Shown: positions 17,609-24,703 of the stretch, piece after piece
Layout: every line of letters begins with the position of its first letter
Position numbering within the stretch: the first letter of the stretch is position 1
From: an uncultured Eubacteriales bacterium
GTDB taxonomy: Bacteria > Bacillota > Clostridia > Oscillospirales > Acutalibacteraceae
Assembly (NCBI GenBank): GCA_934675165.1
Contig: CAKUPP010000001.1
Location: 1 to 64,000, forward strand
Reading direction: 5' to 3'
DNA: 64,000 nucleotides
The notes under the pieces: generated by a model
Seen by the model: only the letters and a program-made list of their open reading frames with translations
What the model was told of the DNA's origin: nothing
Database searches by the model: none
Program-made: the position numbers and the translations under genes

Positions 17609-17639
17609 TTGATAAAATATGTATTGTATGGTACAATAC
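17609..17639 (+). promoter_or_regulatory. Promoter with overlapping palindromic operator
   Basis: TTGATA (17609-17614), 17-bp spacer, TACAAT (17632-17637). A perfect palindrome, GTATTGTA-TGG-TACAATAC (17621-17639), covers the -10 element, as expected for a repressor site. The 325 bp between the terminator and the next start hold no other evident feature; the leader to 17847 would be about 200 nt. Confidence 0.6.
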
Positions 17640-17846
17640 TTGATAATCGCGTTTTAATTGCAAATATATTTTACTTAAAAAATATTTTTAATTGTATAAA
17701 ATACTTTGCAAAACAGAAATAAAAATAAAATTACTATTTATGGGACATTATTAAAAGTACCGGTTTTATTCATTTGAATTAGTAGTTTTTAAATTGTTAT
17801 TTTGTAGGTCCTTTTGTAAAAATTTTAGTTATTTGGAGTGTTATAA

Positions 17847-18395
17847 GTGAAATTAAAGAAATTTATATTTGTAATTTGTGGAATATTCATTCTTCCCATA
17901 TACTGTTTAGGCTGTAATATAGCAACTATGGATGGAAACTTATTATATAGGTGTGAAAATAATAAATTAATATAGTGGGTTAGAGATCGTGAAAATATAA
18001 TTATAGGTGAGAAGACAGTTTCAATGGTGAAACAAAAAAGTAACTCAAAAGATTTTAATATAGAATTAGCAGAAAATAGTAAAAGTAGAAATTTTAATAT
18101 TATCTCTAATGTCTGTAATCGTAAATTTGATAATGGGAAAAAACACTTTTATATTCAATCTAAAAATGATCCTATGAAGACTTATGGTACCATAGAAGTT
18201 CAAAATTTAGGAGGCAAAGTTGTTTTTATCTCTTTTGATTTGGTGAATAAGAGTAACTTGAGAAAGTATAGATTTTATAATACCACAAACACATTATGTA
18301 CGAATAATGATTCTAAAATAATTATGCATTCTGAATTGTCGCTTACCTTACAGCAAATTGCTATGGTAGTTTTACATTATTTTATTAGTAGCTAA
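17847..18395 (+). pseudogene. Lipoprotein-like gene of unknown function interrupted by one in-frame TAG
   Basis: GTG 17847 with a GGAG site opens a 42-codon frame: basic start, hydrophobic FIFVICGIFILPIYCLGC, then NIATMDGN, ending at TAG 17973-17975. Reading straight through that TAG in the same frame gives 182 residues to the stop at 18395 without another interruption (WVRDRENIIIGEK, then MVKQKSNSKDF...). The downstream part alone (ATG 18024, 123 aa) has no good ribosome-binding site. The simplest reading is one exported or lipid-anchored protein broken by a recent nonsense mutation. The mature part (many Asn/Lys; FISFDLVNKSNLRKYRF) matches no family I recognise. Confidence 0.65.
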
Positions 18396-18423
18396 ACTGA
18401 TTTACTATATGAAGGGGATTTAT

Positions 18424-18513
18424 ATGCCATATAATTTAAAAGCTAGTACGTCACAAGCTTGTGATGATGCAGGAGATCTTACTAACTGTAGGTTTGACAA
18501 TGATGTGTTATAA
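18424..18513 (+). CDS. Hypothetical 29-aa peptide
   Basis: ATG 18424 after GAAGGGGA encodes MPYNLKASTSQACDDAGDLT followed by NCRFDNDVL. The last codons run into sequence resembling the end of an IS element (GGTTTGACAATGATGTGTTA at 18491), so this may be a gene truncated by insertion. It has two Cys and lies 1.2 kb before a RiPP maturase; a peptide product is possible but unproven. Confidence 0.3.
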   Translation: MPYNLKASTSQACDDAGDLTNCRFDNDVL

Positions 18514-18569
18514 AATTAAAAAATCTCATTATGAAGGATAAAAGAGGAAATGAGGTTAGAAGGAGAAGC

Positions 18570-18830
18570 TCAATTAAGAGGGCGCGTAGAGAAATGATTA
18601 TCTTTTCTATGAGGACGTTCAACTTTACCGTTGTAATGAGGAGTATATGTCTGAATGCATGTTACGTTTTCGCATATCCATGTCTTGCTCAGTGTGCTGA
18701 TTTGGGTGATGATGAGGGCGATGTGACTTATCTGCAAGAGATTGTAAAGTTCCGTCATATCTTCTTGTCCAGCGATAAATATACTGACGGTTTGTTTTGT
18801 ATTGTTGGTTTACAATTGATGTGTTACAAA
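18570..18830 (-). pseudogene. DDE transposase remnant (IS481-like), internally deleted
   Basis: On the minus strand the first part reads NRQYIYRWTRRYDGTLQSLA, then DKSHRPHHHPNQHTEQ, like the N-terminal third of IS481-type transposases. After a deletion and a frame change comes IQTYTPHYNGKVERPHRKDN, the conserved stretch before the catalytic Glu. The middle of the catalytic domain is gone. Inverted-repeat-like sequences GGTTTgACAATGATGTGTTA occur at 18491 and GGTTTACAATTGATGTGTTA at 18807. Confidence 0.7.
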
Positions 18831-19047
18831 AGAAAAAAAGTGACGGATAAGCCAAGTTGTGTTACGGTTAAGTTAAATCATCTTAAACAAACACAAAAGA
18901 GAGATATCGGTCATGAACACTGCAATACATAAATTATAAACAAACAGATATACCTAAAGATTCATGTGTGCTATATGTTTACGATATGTTGATGTGGTTT
19001 TACACACATGTTGTATAACGTGGTGTTAGTTAAATTTTCACAAAAAT

Positions 19048-19205
19048 GTCTAACAGATATGTAATGTAAAACTTTGTGGAGTTATCCGTGGACGTACCCG
19101 AACGAAGCACAGAAAGTGTGATGTTGTATGAGGGTAATGAGTCATTGAAGGCTCTTGAGGAATATGCAGAACTTTGGTTGATACGAAGAACTGCCGTATT
19201 CCTTT
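19048..19205 (-). pseudogene. IS3-family transposase C-terminal remnant
   Basis: A minus-strand frame reads NQSSAYSSRAFNDSLPSYNI then TLSVLRSGTSTDN, matching the IS3/IS150 OrfB integrase segment usually written SDxGxQYxSxAF...YxIxxSMSRxGxxxDN. The catalytic context is degenerate and the rest of the gene is missing. It abuts repeat copy B. Confidence 0.62.
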
Positions 19206-19375
19206 TTTTTTGGATAGATGAAAATAATCTCTCACAATTATGTGAGTGATGAACTCTTTGGGAGCGTTGATTGTAGCTTCACGTATGTAACAAGTGGAGG
19301 TCGAGCAGCATTAAACATCTTCATCACGTCTTTGTACGATAGTTCTTGGTCATAAATCTTTTTGCCTATATTTCT

Positions 19376-19496
19376 TTGTTCATGTATGTATACAAATCAC
19401 ATTTCCTTGTCCATTATTGTGCATATATTGTTCGTAAACGGAAAATGTTTGTCCATTTATTAATAATCGTTGTCCGAAAATATATATTTGTTGTTC
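19376..19496 (+). promoter_or_regulatory. Phased TTGTYC array B (six sites)
   Basis: TTGTYC hexamers start at 19376, 19407, 19428, 19449, 19470 and 19491: spacings 31, 21, 21, 21, 21, identical to the first six sites of array A. Confidence 0.75.
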
Positions 19497-19589
19497 ATTT
19501 TTAGCATACCAGTGCAAACGTAATGTTAAATATACGTTATATATATATATATATGCTTTTGATTTAATTAAAAATTTAAAAGCAATTAA

Positions 19590-19618
19590 TTGACAAACAT
19601 TTATAAAAATTTTACATT
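19590..19618 (+). promoter_or_regulatory. Promoter at the end of repeat copy B
   Basis: TTGACA (19590-19595), 17-bp spacer, TACATT (19613-19618), conserved with copy A. It points to the radical-SAM maturase gene. Confidence 0.65.
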
Positions 19619-19640
19619 TATGGTAAAAGGAGGTCGGTTA

Positions 19641-19670
19641 GTGTCAAATAAAGAGGTATTTAAAATGTAA
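19641..19670 (+). CDS. Possible 9-aa leader peptide upstream of the maturase
   Basis: AAAGGAGG directly precedes GTG 19641, encoding MSNKEVFKM and a stop at 19668-19670, in the leader transcribed from promoter B. It may be a regulatory leader peptide or a leftover of a deleted gene. Confidence 0.25.
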   Translation: MSNKEVFKM

Positions 19671-19734
19671 AAGATAAGGAATGATAACGGCAAAATGTTG
19701 AACATGCCAAGATATATTTAAAGGAGGTAAAAAA

Positions 19735-21060
19735 GTGAATTTAAAATCATCTAAATATAATCTCATATTTGATTATAAAGGGAAAAAATTAGCTTTTAAT
19801 TCTAGAAGTGCTAGTTTAGCCGAAGTTGATGAAAATTTTATAAATATGATTAATAATATAGACAAAATTGAAGAAAAAGATTTAAATGAGGCTGATGTTA
19901 AACTCATTGAAGATATGAAACGCGGTTGTTATATTATTGATAAAGACGAAGACGAGATTCAGCAATTAAAATTAAATAATTTGATTGGTAAATTTGGTAA
20001 CAAGGGTACATTTGGTTTAACGATTGCACCGACGCTCCAGTGTAATTTTGCTTGCCCATATTGTTATGAGGAACGCAAAAGTGGTGTGATGTCGAAAGAA
20101 GTTCAGGATGCTATTATTAAGCGCGTGGAAAAAGAAGCCGAGGCAAAAAACAATATTTCTATAACTTGGTATGGTGGCGAACCATTACTTGCGTGCGATA
20201 TTATTGAAAGAATGTCTAAAAAAATGATTGAAATTGCAAAAAAAGCCGGGGTTAAATATTCTGCCAGTATAATTACAAACGGATATTTAATTAATGATAA
20301 AGTTGCAAAAATGCTTAAAAATGCAAAAGTTTCTCACGCACAAATCACACTGGATGGCCCGCCTGATGTTCATGATTCCAGAAGAAAACTTCGTGGCGGA
20401 GGAGCAACTTTTGACCGAATTATCGAAAACATAAAAATTATGTTAAAAGAAGAAATAGCAATCGGTATTCGTATAAATATTGATAAAACAAATGTAGACA
20501 GGCTTGAAGAACTTTTAAAAATTCTTGCTGATAATGGTCTGCAAAAATGCGGAATTAGTTTAGGGCATGTTAGAAGCGACACACAAGCGTGTGCAAATGT
20601 AGCAGGAAGCTGTTTGACCATAGAAGAGTACGCTAAAAAGTATTCAAAGTATCAAGAGGTTGTATTAAAATATAAATTTCTTGAAGGTGTAGTATATGAT
20701 TATCCTGATTCTAGAACAAACTATTGTTGTGCTGATGCTCTTTCTGCAAATGTTGTAGGGCCTGATGGAGCGCTGTATAAATGTTGGTGTGATATTGGCA
20801 ATCAATCACGCAAAGTGGGAGATATTACAAAAGAAAAGCAGAAATTCAATAAAATATACACTGATTATTTGATGTGGTCACCGTTTGAAAACGAAAAATG
20901 CAAAAATTGCAGTGTGTTGCCGCTGTGTATGGGCGGTTGCCCCTATCATGGTTTAATGGGTAGTGAACCGGAGTGTGAAAAATGGATTTATAACTTAAAA
21001 GATGCGTTAAAATTTAGATTTGATCATCCTGTATGTCAGGGTAGAAAGTGTGGGTGTTAA
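19735..21060 (+). CDS. Radical SAM/SPASM peptide maturase (RiPP modification enzyme)
   Basis: 441-aa iron-sulfur enzyme. An N-terminal ~95-residue domain (NLIFDYKGKKLAFNSRSASL...) precedes the radical-SAM core with the CX3CX2C motif C103-NFA-C107-PY-C110, then WYGGEPLL and ITLDGPPDVHD. The C-terminal SPASM region binds auxiliary clusters: C350 and C352, then CX2CX5CX3C from C389 (CKNCSVLPLCMGGC), and a final CQGRKCGC. Enzymes of this layout act on Cys-rich precursor peptides, typically making thioether links from Cys to backbone carbons. Start GTG at 19735 after AAAGGAGG. Three small Cys-rich peptides with a shared leader follow immediately and an ABC exporter lies next, making a compact RiPP operon. 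The exact linkage formed cannot be read. Confidence 0.92.
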   Translation: MNLKSSKYNLIFDYKGKKLAFNSRSASLAEVDENFINMINNIDKIEEKDLNEADVKLIEDMKRGCYIIDKDEDEIQQLKLNNLIGKFGNKGTFGLTIAPTLQCNFACPYCYEERKSGVMSKEVQDAIIKRVEKEAEAKNNISITWYGGEPLLACDIIERMSKKMIEIAKKAGVKYSASIITNGYLINDKVAKMLKNAKVSHAQITLDGPPDVHDSRRKLRGGGATFDRIIENIKIMLKEEIAIGIRINIDKTNVDRLEELLKILADNGLQKCGISLGHVRSDTQACANVAGSCLTIEEYAKKYSKYQEVVLKYKFLEGVVYDYPDSRTNYCCADALSANVVGPDGALYKCWCDIGNQSRKVGDITKEKQKFNKIYTDYLMWSPFENEKCKNCSVLPLCMGGCPYHGLMGSEPECEKWIYNLKDALKFRFDHPVCQGRKCGC

Positions 21061-21062
21061 TT

Positions 21063-21164
21063 ATGAAGTACTTAGTAGAGCCGTTAATGGTGACTATGGG
21101 TTGGTGCCCGGGAAAAGGTTGCCCTTATTATTGTAGTTGCCGTGGTGGTCATTTTTTGCATTAA
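21063..21164 (+). CDS. RiPP precursor peptide 1 (Cys-rich, leader MKYLVEP)
   Basis: 33 aa starting 2 bp after the maturase stop, so likely translationally coupled. Leader MKYLVEPLMVTMG; core W-C15-PGKG-C20-PYY-C24-S-C26 then RGGHFLH. The CPxxCxC motif is shared with precursor 3. The leader is nearly identical in all three peptides, marking them as substrates of the one maturase. It resembles, from memory, the multi-copy Cys-rich Clo7bot-type peptides of clostridia; a profile search would be needed to confirm the family. Confidence 0.85.
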   Translation: MKYLVEPLMVTMGWCPGKGCPYYCSCRGGHFLH

Positions 21165-21205
21165 TGTGTATCATTTTTGCTTTATGAGTAAAGGAGGTGA
21201 AAGCT

Positions 21206-21358
21206 ATGAAATACTTAGTTGAGCCGTTAATGACGATTATATGTGGTGTAGGCCCGGTACAAATGGGAGGCCCTGGAAGCGGTTGCCATACTAAAGGGCG
21301 TTGTTATGATGCTATAGGGCAGTGCCCTCCTTGGGATTGTTTTGTTGTAACGAGTTAA
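21206..21358 (+). CDS. RiPP precursor peptide 2 (Cys-rich, leader MKYLVEP)
   Basis: 50 aa with a perfect AAAGGAGGTGA site. Leader MKYLVEPLMTII matches precursor 1 through position 9. The core differs: Cys at 13, 27, 33, 40 and 45 with a Gly/Pro-rich centre (GPVQMGGPGSG) and an end QCPPWDCFVVTS. The spread of Cys suggests a different ring pattern from precursors 1 and 3. Confidence 0.85.
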   Translation: MKYLVEPLMTIICGVGPVQMGGPGSGCHTKGRCYDAIGQCPPWDCFVVTS

Positions 21359-21387
21359 TGGTAGTTTCTGCGAAGGAGGTGAAGGTC

Positions 21388-21540
21388 ATGAAGTACTTAG
21401 TAGAACCAAATGAAATGGAGTTTATTATTACAGACGATAGGGCTCACTGCAGAGGGGCTTGCCCGCACAGATGTCAATGTAATGCTCAGTGGGGTGAACC
21501 GGAAAAAATGTGGGATCCTGCGCCAAAAAATCAATTATAA
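21388..21540 (+). CDS. RiPP precursor peptide 3 (Cys-rich, leader MKYLVEP)
   Basis: 50 aa. The ATG at 21388 follows GAAGGAGGTGAAG; an in-frame upstream ATG at 21322 lies inside precursor 2 and is rejected. Leader MKYLVEPNEMEFIITDD; core H-C21-RGA-C25-PHR-C29-Q-C31 (same CPxxCxC motif as precursor 1), followed by a long acidic, Pro-containing tail (EPEKMWDPAPKNQL) that may be a follower or be trimmed. Confidence 0.87.
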   Translation: MKYLVEPNEMEFIITDDRAHCRGACPHRCQCNAQWGEPEKMWDPAPKNQL

Positions 21541-21569
21541 TAATTGAGCTGTAATTTGGTTAATTAAAT

Positions 21570-21613
21570 AATCTCCGCAGTTTGTTAATATTTTCAAGCT
21601 GTGGGGATTTTTT
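21570..21613 (+). terminator. Terminator or attenuator between precursors and exporter
   Basis: A 15-bp stem with a few G-T pairs (AATCTCCGCAGTTTG at 21570-21584 with CAAGCTGTGGGGATT at 21595-21609) followed by TTTTT. It would make precursor transcripts more abundant than exporter transcripts. Confidence 0.78.
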
Positions 21614-21655
21614 GAGAGTTAGCATGGAATAAATTTATCAATTGGGGAACTTTTA

Positions 21656-23293
21656 ATGAAAAATAGTACTATAAATTTTATTAAATATATTATTAAACAA
21701 ATAAAAAATTTTTACAAATTAGAAATAGTAAGTTTTTTTCTTACTATTGGGTTTAGCCTTTCGGTTATTGCGACGCCTTATTTTACACGATATTTAATTG
21801 ACGTGTTTTCTCAAAATAATTCTTTGCCGGATGTTTGGTTTATAATGCTGGCTTTTTTAACGGCATGTTTTTTGCAGCCTGTTTTTTCGTTTTTTAACGT
21901 AAAAATCACAAAAAAAATATCAGAAGAAATTGTTTTAAAAGTTAGACATTTGCTTTTTAATAATGTGATTAAAGCGCCACTACAATTTTTTTATAAAAAT
22001 TCGTCGGGGTCTATTATTTCGCGTCTGGCAAATGATAGTAGTCAATTTGGAGCATTTTTATCCAGTAGTATAGCAGTTGTTCTTCAGGATGTTTTGTTTG
22101 TAATTCTAATTTTGATTGGAATGTTTTCATTATCTGTTAAAATCACGGCTTCACTGTGCGTTTTATTATCGATATATATTGCGTTTAATCTTTTTTTTAA
22201 TAAAAAATTTGAAAAAAGATCGGAAGAAATTTTAAAAAATAACGATGATTTTTTTAAAGTAATCAAACAGAGCGTTGATAGCATAGAGGAAATAAAAACA
22301 ACGCGGCAAGAGAAAAACGCTTTTTCCATATTTTCAAGATCTGCAAAGAATTTATATAATAATAAACTTAAATTTTGCTATTTATATAATTTCGTAAATA
22401 ATATTAATGCCAATATAGGGATTATATCTGTTACAATAATATATTTGGTTGGGTTTTATTTAGTATCCAAGGGGGAATTTACTCTTGGTTCTGTAATAGC
22501 TTTTGATATATATTTTCAGATGATTATACCTTCAATAAGGGAACTCCTTAGTTTTAATTCCAGTTATCATGAAATGAAGCCGGCAGTATTTAGATTAGAA
22601 GAATATTTTAATATTGATTCAGAACAGCAGATAAGTTCGTGTATACGTTCAGATAATAAAACATGTGTACTATTTGATAATGTTACTTTTAGGTATGATG
22701 GTGATACTAAAAATCAGGTAGTTTTAAATAATTTTTCTTTTAAATTTAATTCGCCGGGACTTTATGGGATAGTGGGAAAATCTGGTGTGGGTAAAAGTAC
22801 TATAGCTAAGATAATTGTAGGTTTATATCGACCTACATTTGGAAATATAAAAATTGGTTTTGAAGAAGAAAATTTTTTAAATATAAGAGACAATGTCGGT
22901 TATGCATCTCAAAACATGAAACTTTTTTACGATACAACCATTATGTATAATATTACTTTGGGCAATAAAAATATACCTGAAGAAGATGTATATTTAATCT
23001 GTGAAAAGCTAAATTTACATAGTAAAATTTCAAAATTACCAAATGGTTATGACGAATTAGTGAATGAAAAAGTAAATTTTTCTGGTGGAGAGGTTCAACG
23101 TATTATTTTAGCAAGAATATGTTTACAGAAAAAAGCTATTAATGTTTTTGATGAAATTACATCTGCTCTAGATGTAACTAACACTAAAATTGTTAAAACT
23201 ATTATTGATGATATGGCTAAAAGTAGTTTAGTGATTTTATTAACACATAATATAAAATTGTTGGATCAAGCTGTTGAAATTATAAAACTATAA
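21656..23293 (+). CDS. ABC exporter (fused membrane and ATPase domains) of the RiPP cluster
   Basis: 545-aa half-transporter. Residues ~20-300 hold six membrane helices of the type I exporter fold (VSFFLTIGFSLSVIATPYFTR, VVLQDVLFVILILIGMFSL and others). The nucleotide-binding domain has Walker A GKSGVGKST, signature FSGGEVQRI, Walker B NVFDEITSALD and H-loop LLTHN. There is no N-terminal C39 peptidase, so leader removal must be done elsewhere. Start ATG with a GGGGA site. Placement after the precursors suggests it exports the modified peptides, probably as a homodimer or with the partner whose remnants lie downstream. Confidence 0.88.
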   Translation: MKNSTINFIKYIIKQIKNFYKLEIVSFFLTIGFSLSVIATPYFTRYLIDVFSQNNSLPDVWFIMLAFLTACFLQPVFSFFNVKITKKISEEIVLKVRHLLFNNVIKAPLQFFYKNSSGSIISRLANDSSQFGAFLSSSIAVVLQDVLFVILILIGMFSLSVKITASLCVLLSIYIAFNLFFNKKFEKRSEEILKNNDDFFKVIKQSVDSIEEIKTTRQEKNAFSIFSRSAKNLYNNKLKFCYLYNFVNNINANIGIISVTIIYLVGFYLVSKGEFTLGSVIAFDIYFQMIIPSIRELLSFNSSYHEMKPAVFRLEEYFNIDSEQQISSCIRSDNKTCVLFDNVTFRYDGDTKNQVVLNNFSFKFNSPGLYGIVGKSGVGKSTIAKIIVGLYRPTFGNIKIGFEEENFLNIRDNVGYASQNMKLFYDTTIMYNITLGNKNIPEEDVYLICEKLNLHSKISKLPNGYDELVNEKVNFSGGEVQRIILARICLQKKAINVFDEITSALDVTNTKIVKTIIDDMAKSSLVILLTHNIKLLDQAVEIIKL

Positions 23294-23344
23294 ATATTTT
23301 TGTTAAATAATTTTTAAAAACAGGCTTGTGAAAATAGGAAATCA

Positions 23345-23491
23345 ATGATATTTAAGATAGCAATTAACGTATTTAAAAAAATTACATGGCAGAGAATACT
23401 TTTATATCTGAATTTTTTAGATATAGCATGGGGTTTAGCAGTGATTGAGGAGTATATATTGTTATCAATATTTGTGGCTTTTAGTTTTTGA
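23345..23491 (+). CDS. 48-aa hydrophobic peptide, possible N-terminal remnant of a second ABC exporter
   Basis: ATG 23345 after ATAGGAAAT encodes MIFKIAINVFKKITWQRILL then YLNFLDIAWGLAVIEEYILLS and stop. The basic-aromatic opening followed by a membrane-like stretch resembles the first helix of an ABC transporter membrane domain. An ATPase domain without its membrane part lies 1.7 kb downstream. Function as a separate peptide is doubtful. Confidence 0.35.
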   Translation: MIFKIAINVFKKITWQRILLYLNFLDIAWGLAVIEEYILLSIFVAFSF

Positions 23492-23509
23492 TGAAATGGA
23501 GGATTGTTT

Positions 23510-24658
23510 GTGAAAAAATTTTTTACGTCTGAATCTGTAACAGAAGGTCATCCAGATAAACTGTGTGATCAAATCGCAGATGCTGTGCTTGATGAAATAC
23601 TTCTAAGGGATCCAGATGCACATGTTGCTTGTGAGGTGGTGATTGCCAAAGGATTAGTTCATGTTATGGGAGAAATTTCCACCAGTTGTTATGTTGATGT
23701 CGAGAAAATCGCAAGAGGCGTAATTTTAGATGTTGGATATAATGATTCAAGCATCGGATTTGACGGGAACACTTGCGGAATTATTTTATCAATTAATACT
23801 CAGTCGCCGGATATTTCTAGAGGCGTAAATGAATCTTTAGAAATAAAAAGCGGCAACGGAGATTTGGGCGATAAGATTGGTGCGGGAGACCAAGGTATGG
23901 TTTTTGGCTTTGCGTGCGATGAAACACCTGAATTAATGCCACTGCCAATATCGCTTGCGCATAAATTAGCAAAACAGCTTTCAAGTGTTCGTAAAGAAAA
24001 AATTTTGGAGTATTTGCGTCCTGATGGAAAAACTCAGATTACGGTTGAATACGAAGATGACATTCCGAAAAGAATAGATACTATTGTAGTTTCGGCTCAG
24101 CATTCAGAAAATGTTAGTTTGGATACGATTCGGGAGGATATTATCAGAGAAGTAATATGCCCTATAGTTCCAAAAGATATGATGGATGATGAAACGAAGA
24201 TTTTTGTTAATCCAACTGGAAGATTTGTAATAGGTGGGCCTGCAAGTGACAGCGGATTAACAGGAAGAAAAATTATTGTTGATACATATGGCGGATACTC
24301 AAGGCATGGTGGAGGAGCTTTTTCAGGAAAAGATCCAACTAAAGTTGATCGCTCAGCAGCATATGCGGCCAGATTGGTAGCAAAAAGTATTGTTGCAGCA
24401 GGGTTAGCTAAAAAATGCGAAGTTCAGATTGCTTATGCAATTGGAGTAGCACATCCAGTTTCAATTATGATTGATACTTTTGGAACGTCAGAATATTTCA
24501 ATGACAAGTTAGTAGAAAGTGTAAGAGATAATTTTGACTTACGTCCAAATGCAATTATTGAAATTTTAGGTTTGAAAAGACCTATTTACAGAAAATTAGC
24601 AGCTTACGGCCATATGGGCCGAGAAGACCTCGGTGTCTTGTGGGAGAAGTGTTGGTAA
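23510..24658 (+). CDS. metK: S-adenosylmethionine synthetase
   Basis: 382-aa enzyme making S-adenosylmethionine from ATP and methionine. Motifs: FTSESVTEGHPDKLCDQIADA, GAGDQGMVFG, GRFVIGGPASDSGLTGRKIIVDTYGG and GGGAFSGKDPTKVDRSAAYA. Full length and intact. GTG at 23510 is chosen because GGAGG ends 7 bp before it; TTG at 23504 is too close. No SAM riboswitch is seen upstream. It sits directly beside the radical-SAM cluster and between two ABC fragments, so it may supply cofactor locally or simply mark where the island joined the core genome. Confidence 0.95.
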   Translation: MKKFFTSESVTEGHPDKLCDQIADAVLDEILLRDPDAHVACEVVIAKGLVHVMGEISTSCYVDVEKIARGVILDVGYNDSSIGFDGNTCGIILSINTQSPDISRGVNESLEIKSGNGDLGDKIGAGDQGMVFGFACDETPELMPLPISLAHKLAKQLSSVRKEKILEYLRPDGKTQITVEYEDDIPKRIDTIVVSAQHSENVSLDTIREDIIREVICPIVPKDMMDDETKIFVNPTGRFVIGGPASDSGLTGRKIIVDTYGGYSRHGGGAFSGKDPTKVDRSAAYAARLVAKSIVAAGLAKKCEVQIAYAIGVAHPVSIMIDTFGTSEYFNDKLVESVRDNFDLRPNAIIEILGLKRPIYRKLAAYGHMGREDLGVLWEKCW

Positions 24659-24703
24659 AAAATTCAAATTTTTCATTATTGTTTTTTAGTGAGGTGAGTT
24701 TTT

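Larger units (their letters stand above)
19288..19626. repeat. Long dispersed repeat, copy B (upstream of the radical-SAM cluster)
   Basis: About 340 bp matching 14831-15203 in the same orientation: the same decayed minus-strand frame (ELSYKDVMKMFNAARPPLV), the same TTGTYC array, an AT linker about 31 bp shorter, and the same promoter. The two copies bracket the ankyrin genes as direct repeats about 4.46 kb apart. The sequence from 18514 to 19287 before it is IS debris plus nothing else recognisable. Confidence 0.85.

Noticed and set aside
17973..17975. TAG read as pyrrolysine
   Set aside because: No pyl genes or downstream insertion element are seen and genes nearby end at TAG or other stops without extension signals; nonsense mutation is simpler.
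18531..18932. Plus-strand 133-aa frame
   Set aside because: It is the opposite strand of the transposase remnant; the minus strand shows the recognisable protein similarity.
21322..21387. Extended N-terminus for precursor 3
   Set aside because: This start lies inside precursor 2 and lacks a ribosome-binding site, whereas ATG 21388 has an ideal one and gives the shared leader.
23294..23509. SAM riboswitch upstream of metK
   Set aside because: No conserved SAM-I core segments or terminator hairpin are visible; the stretch is mostly a short hydrophobic reading frame.
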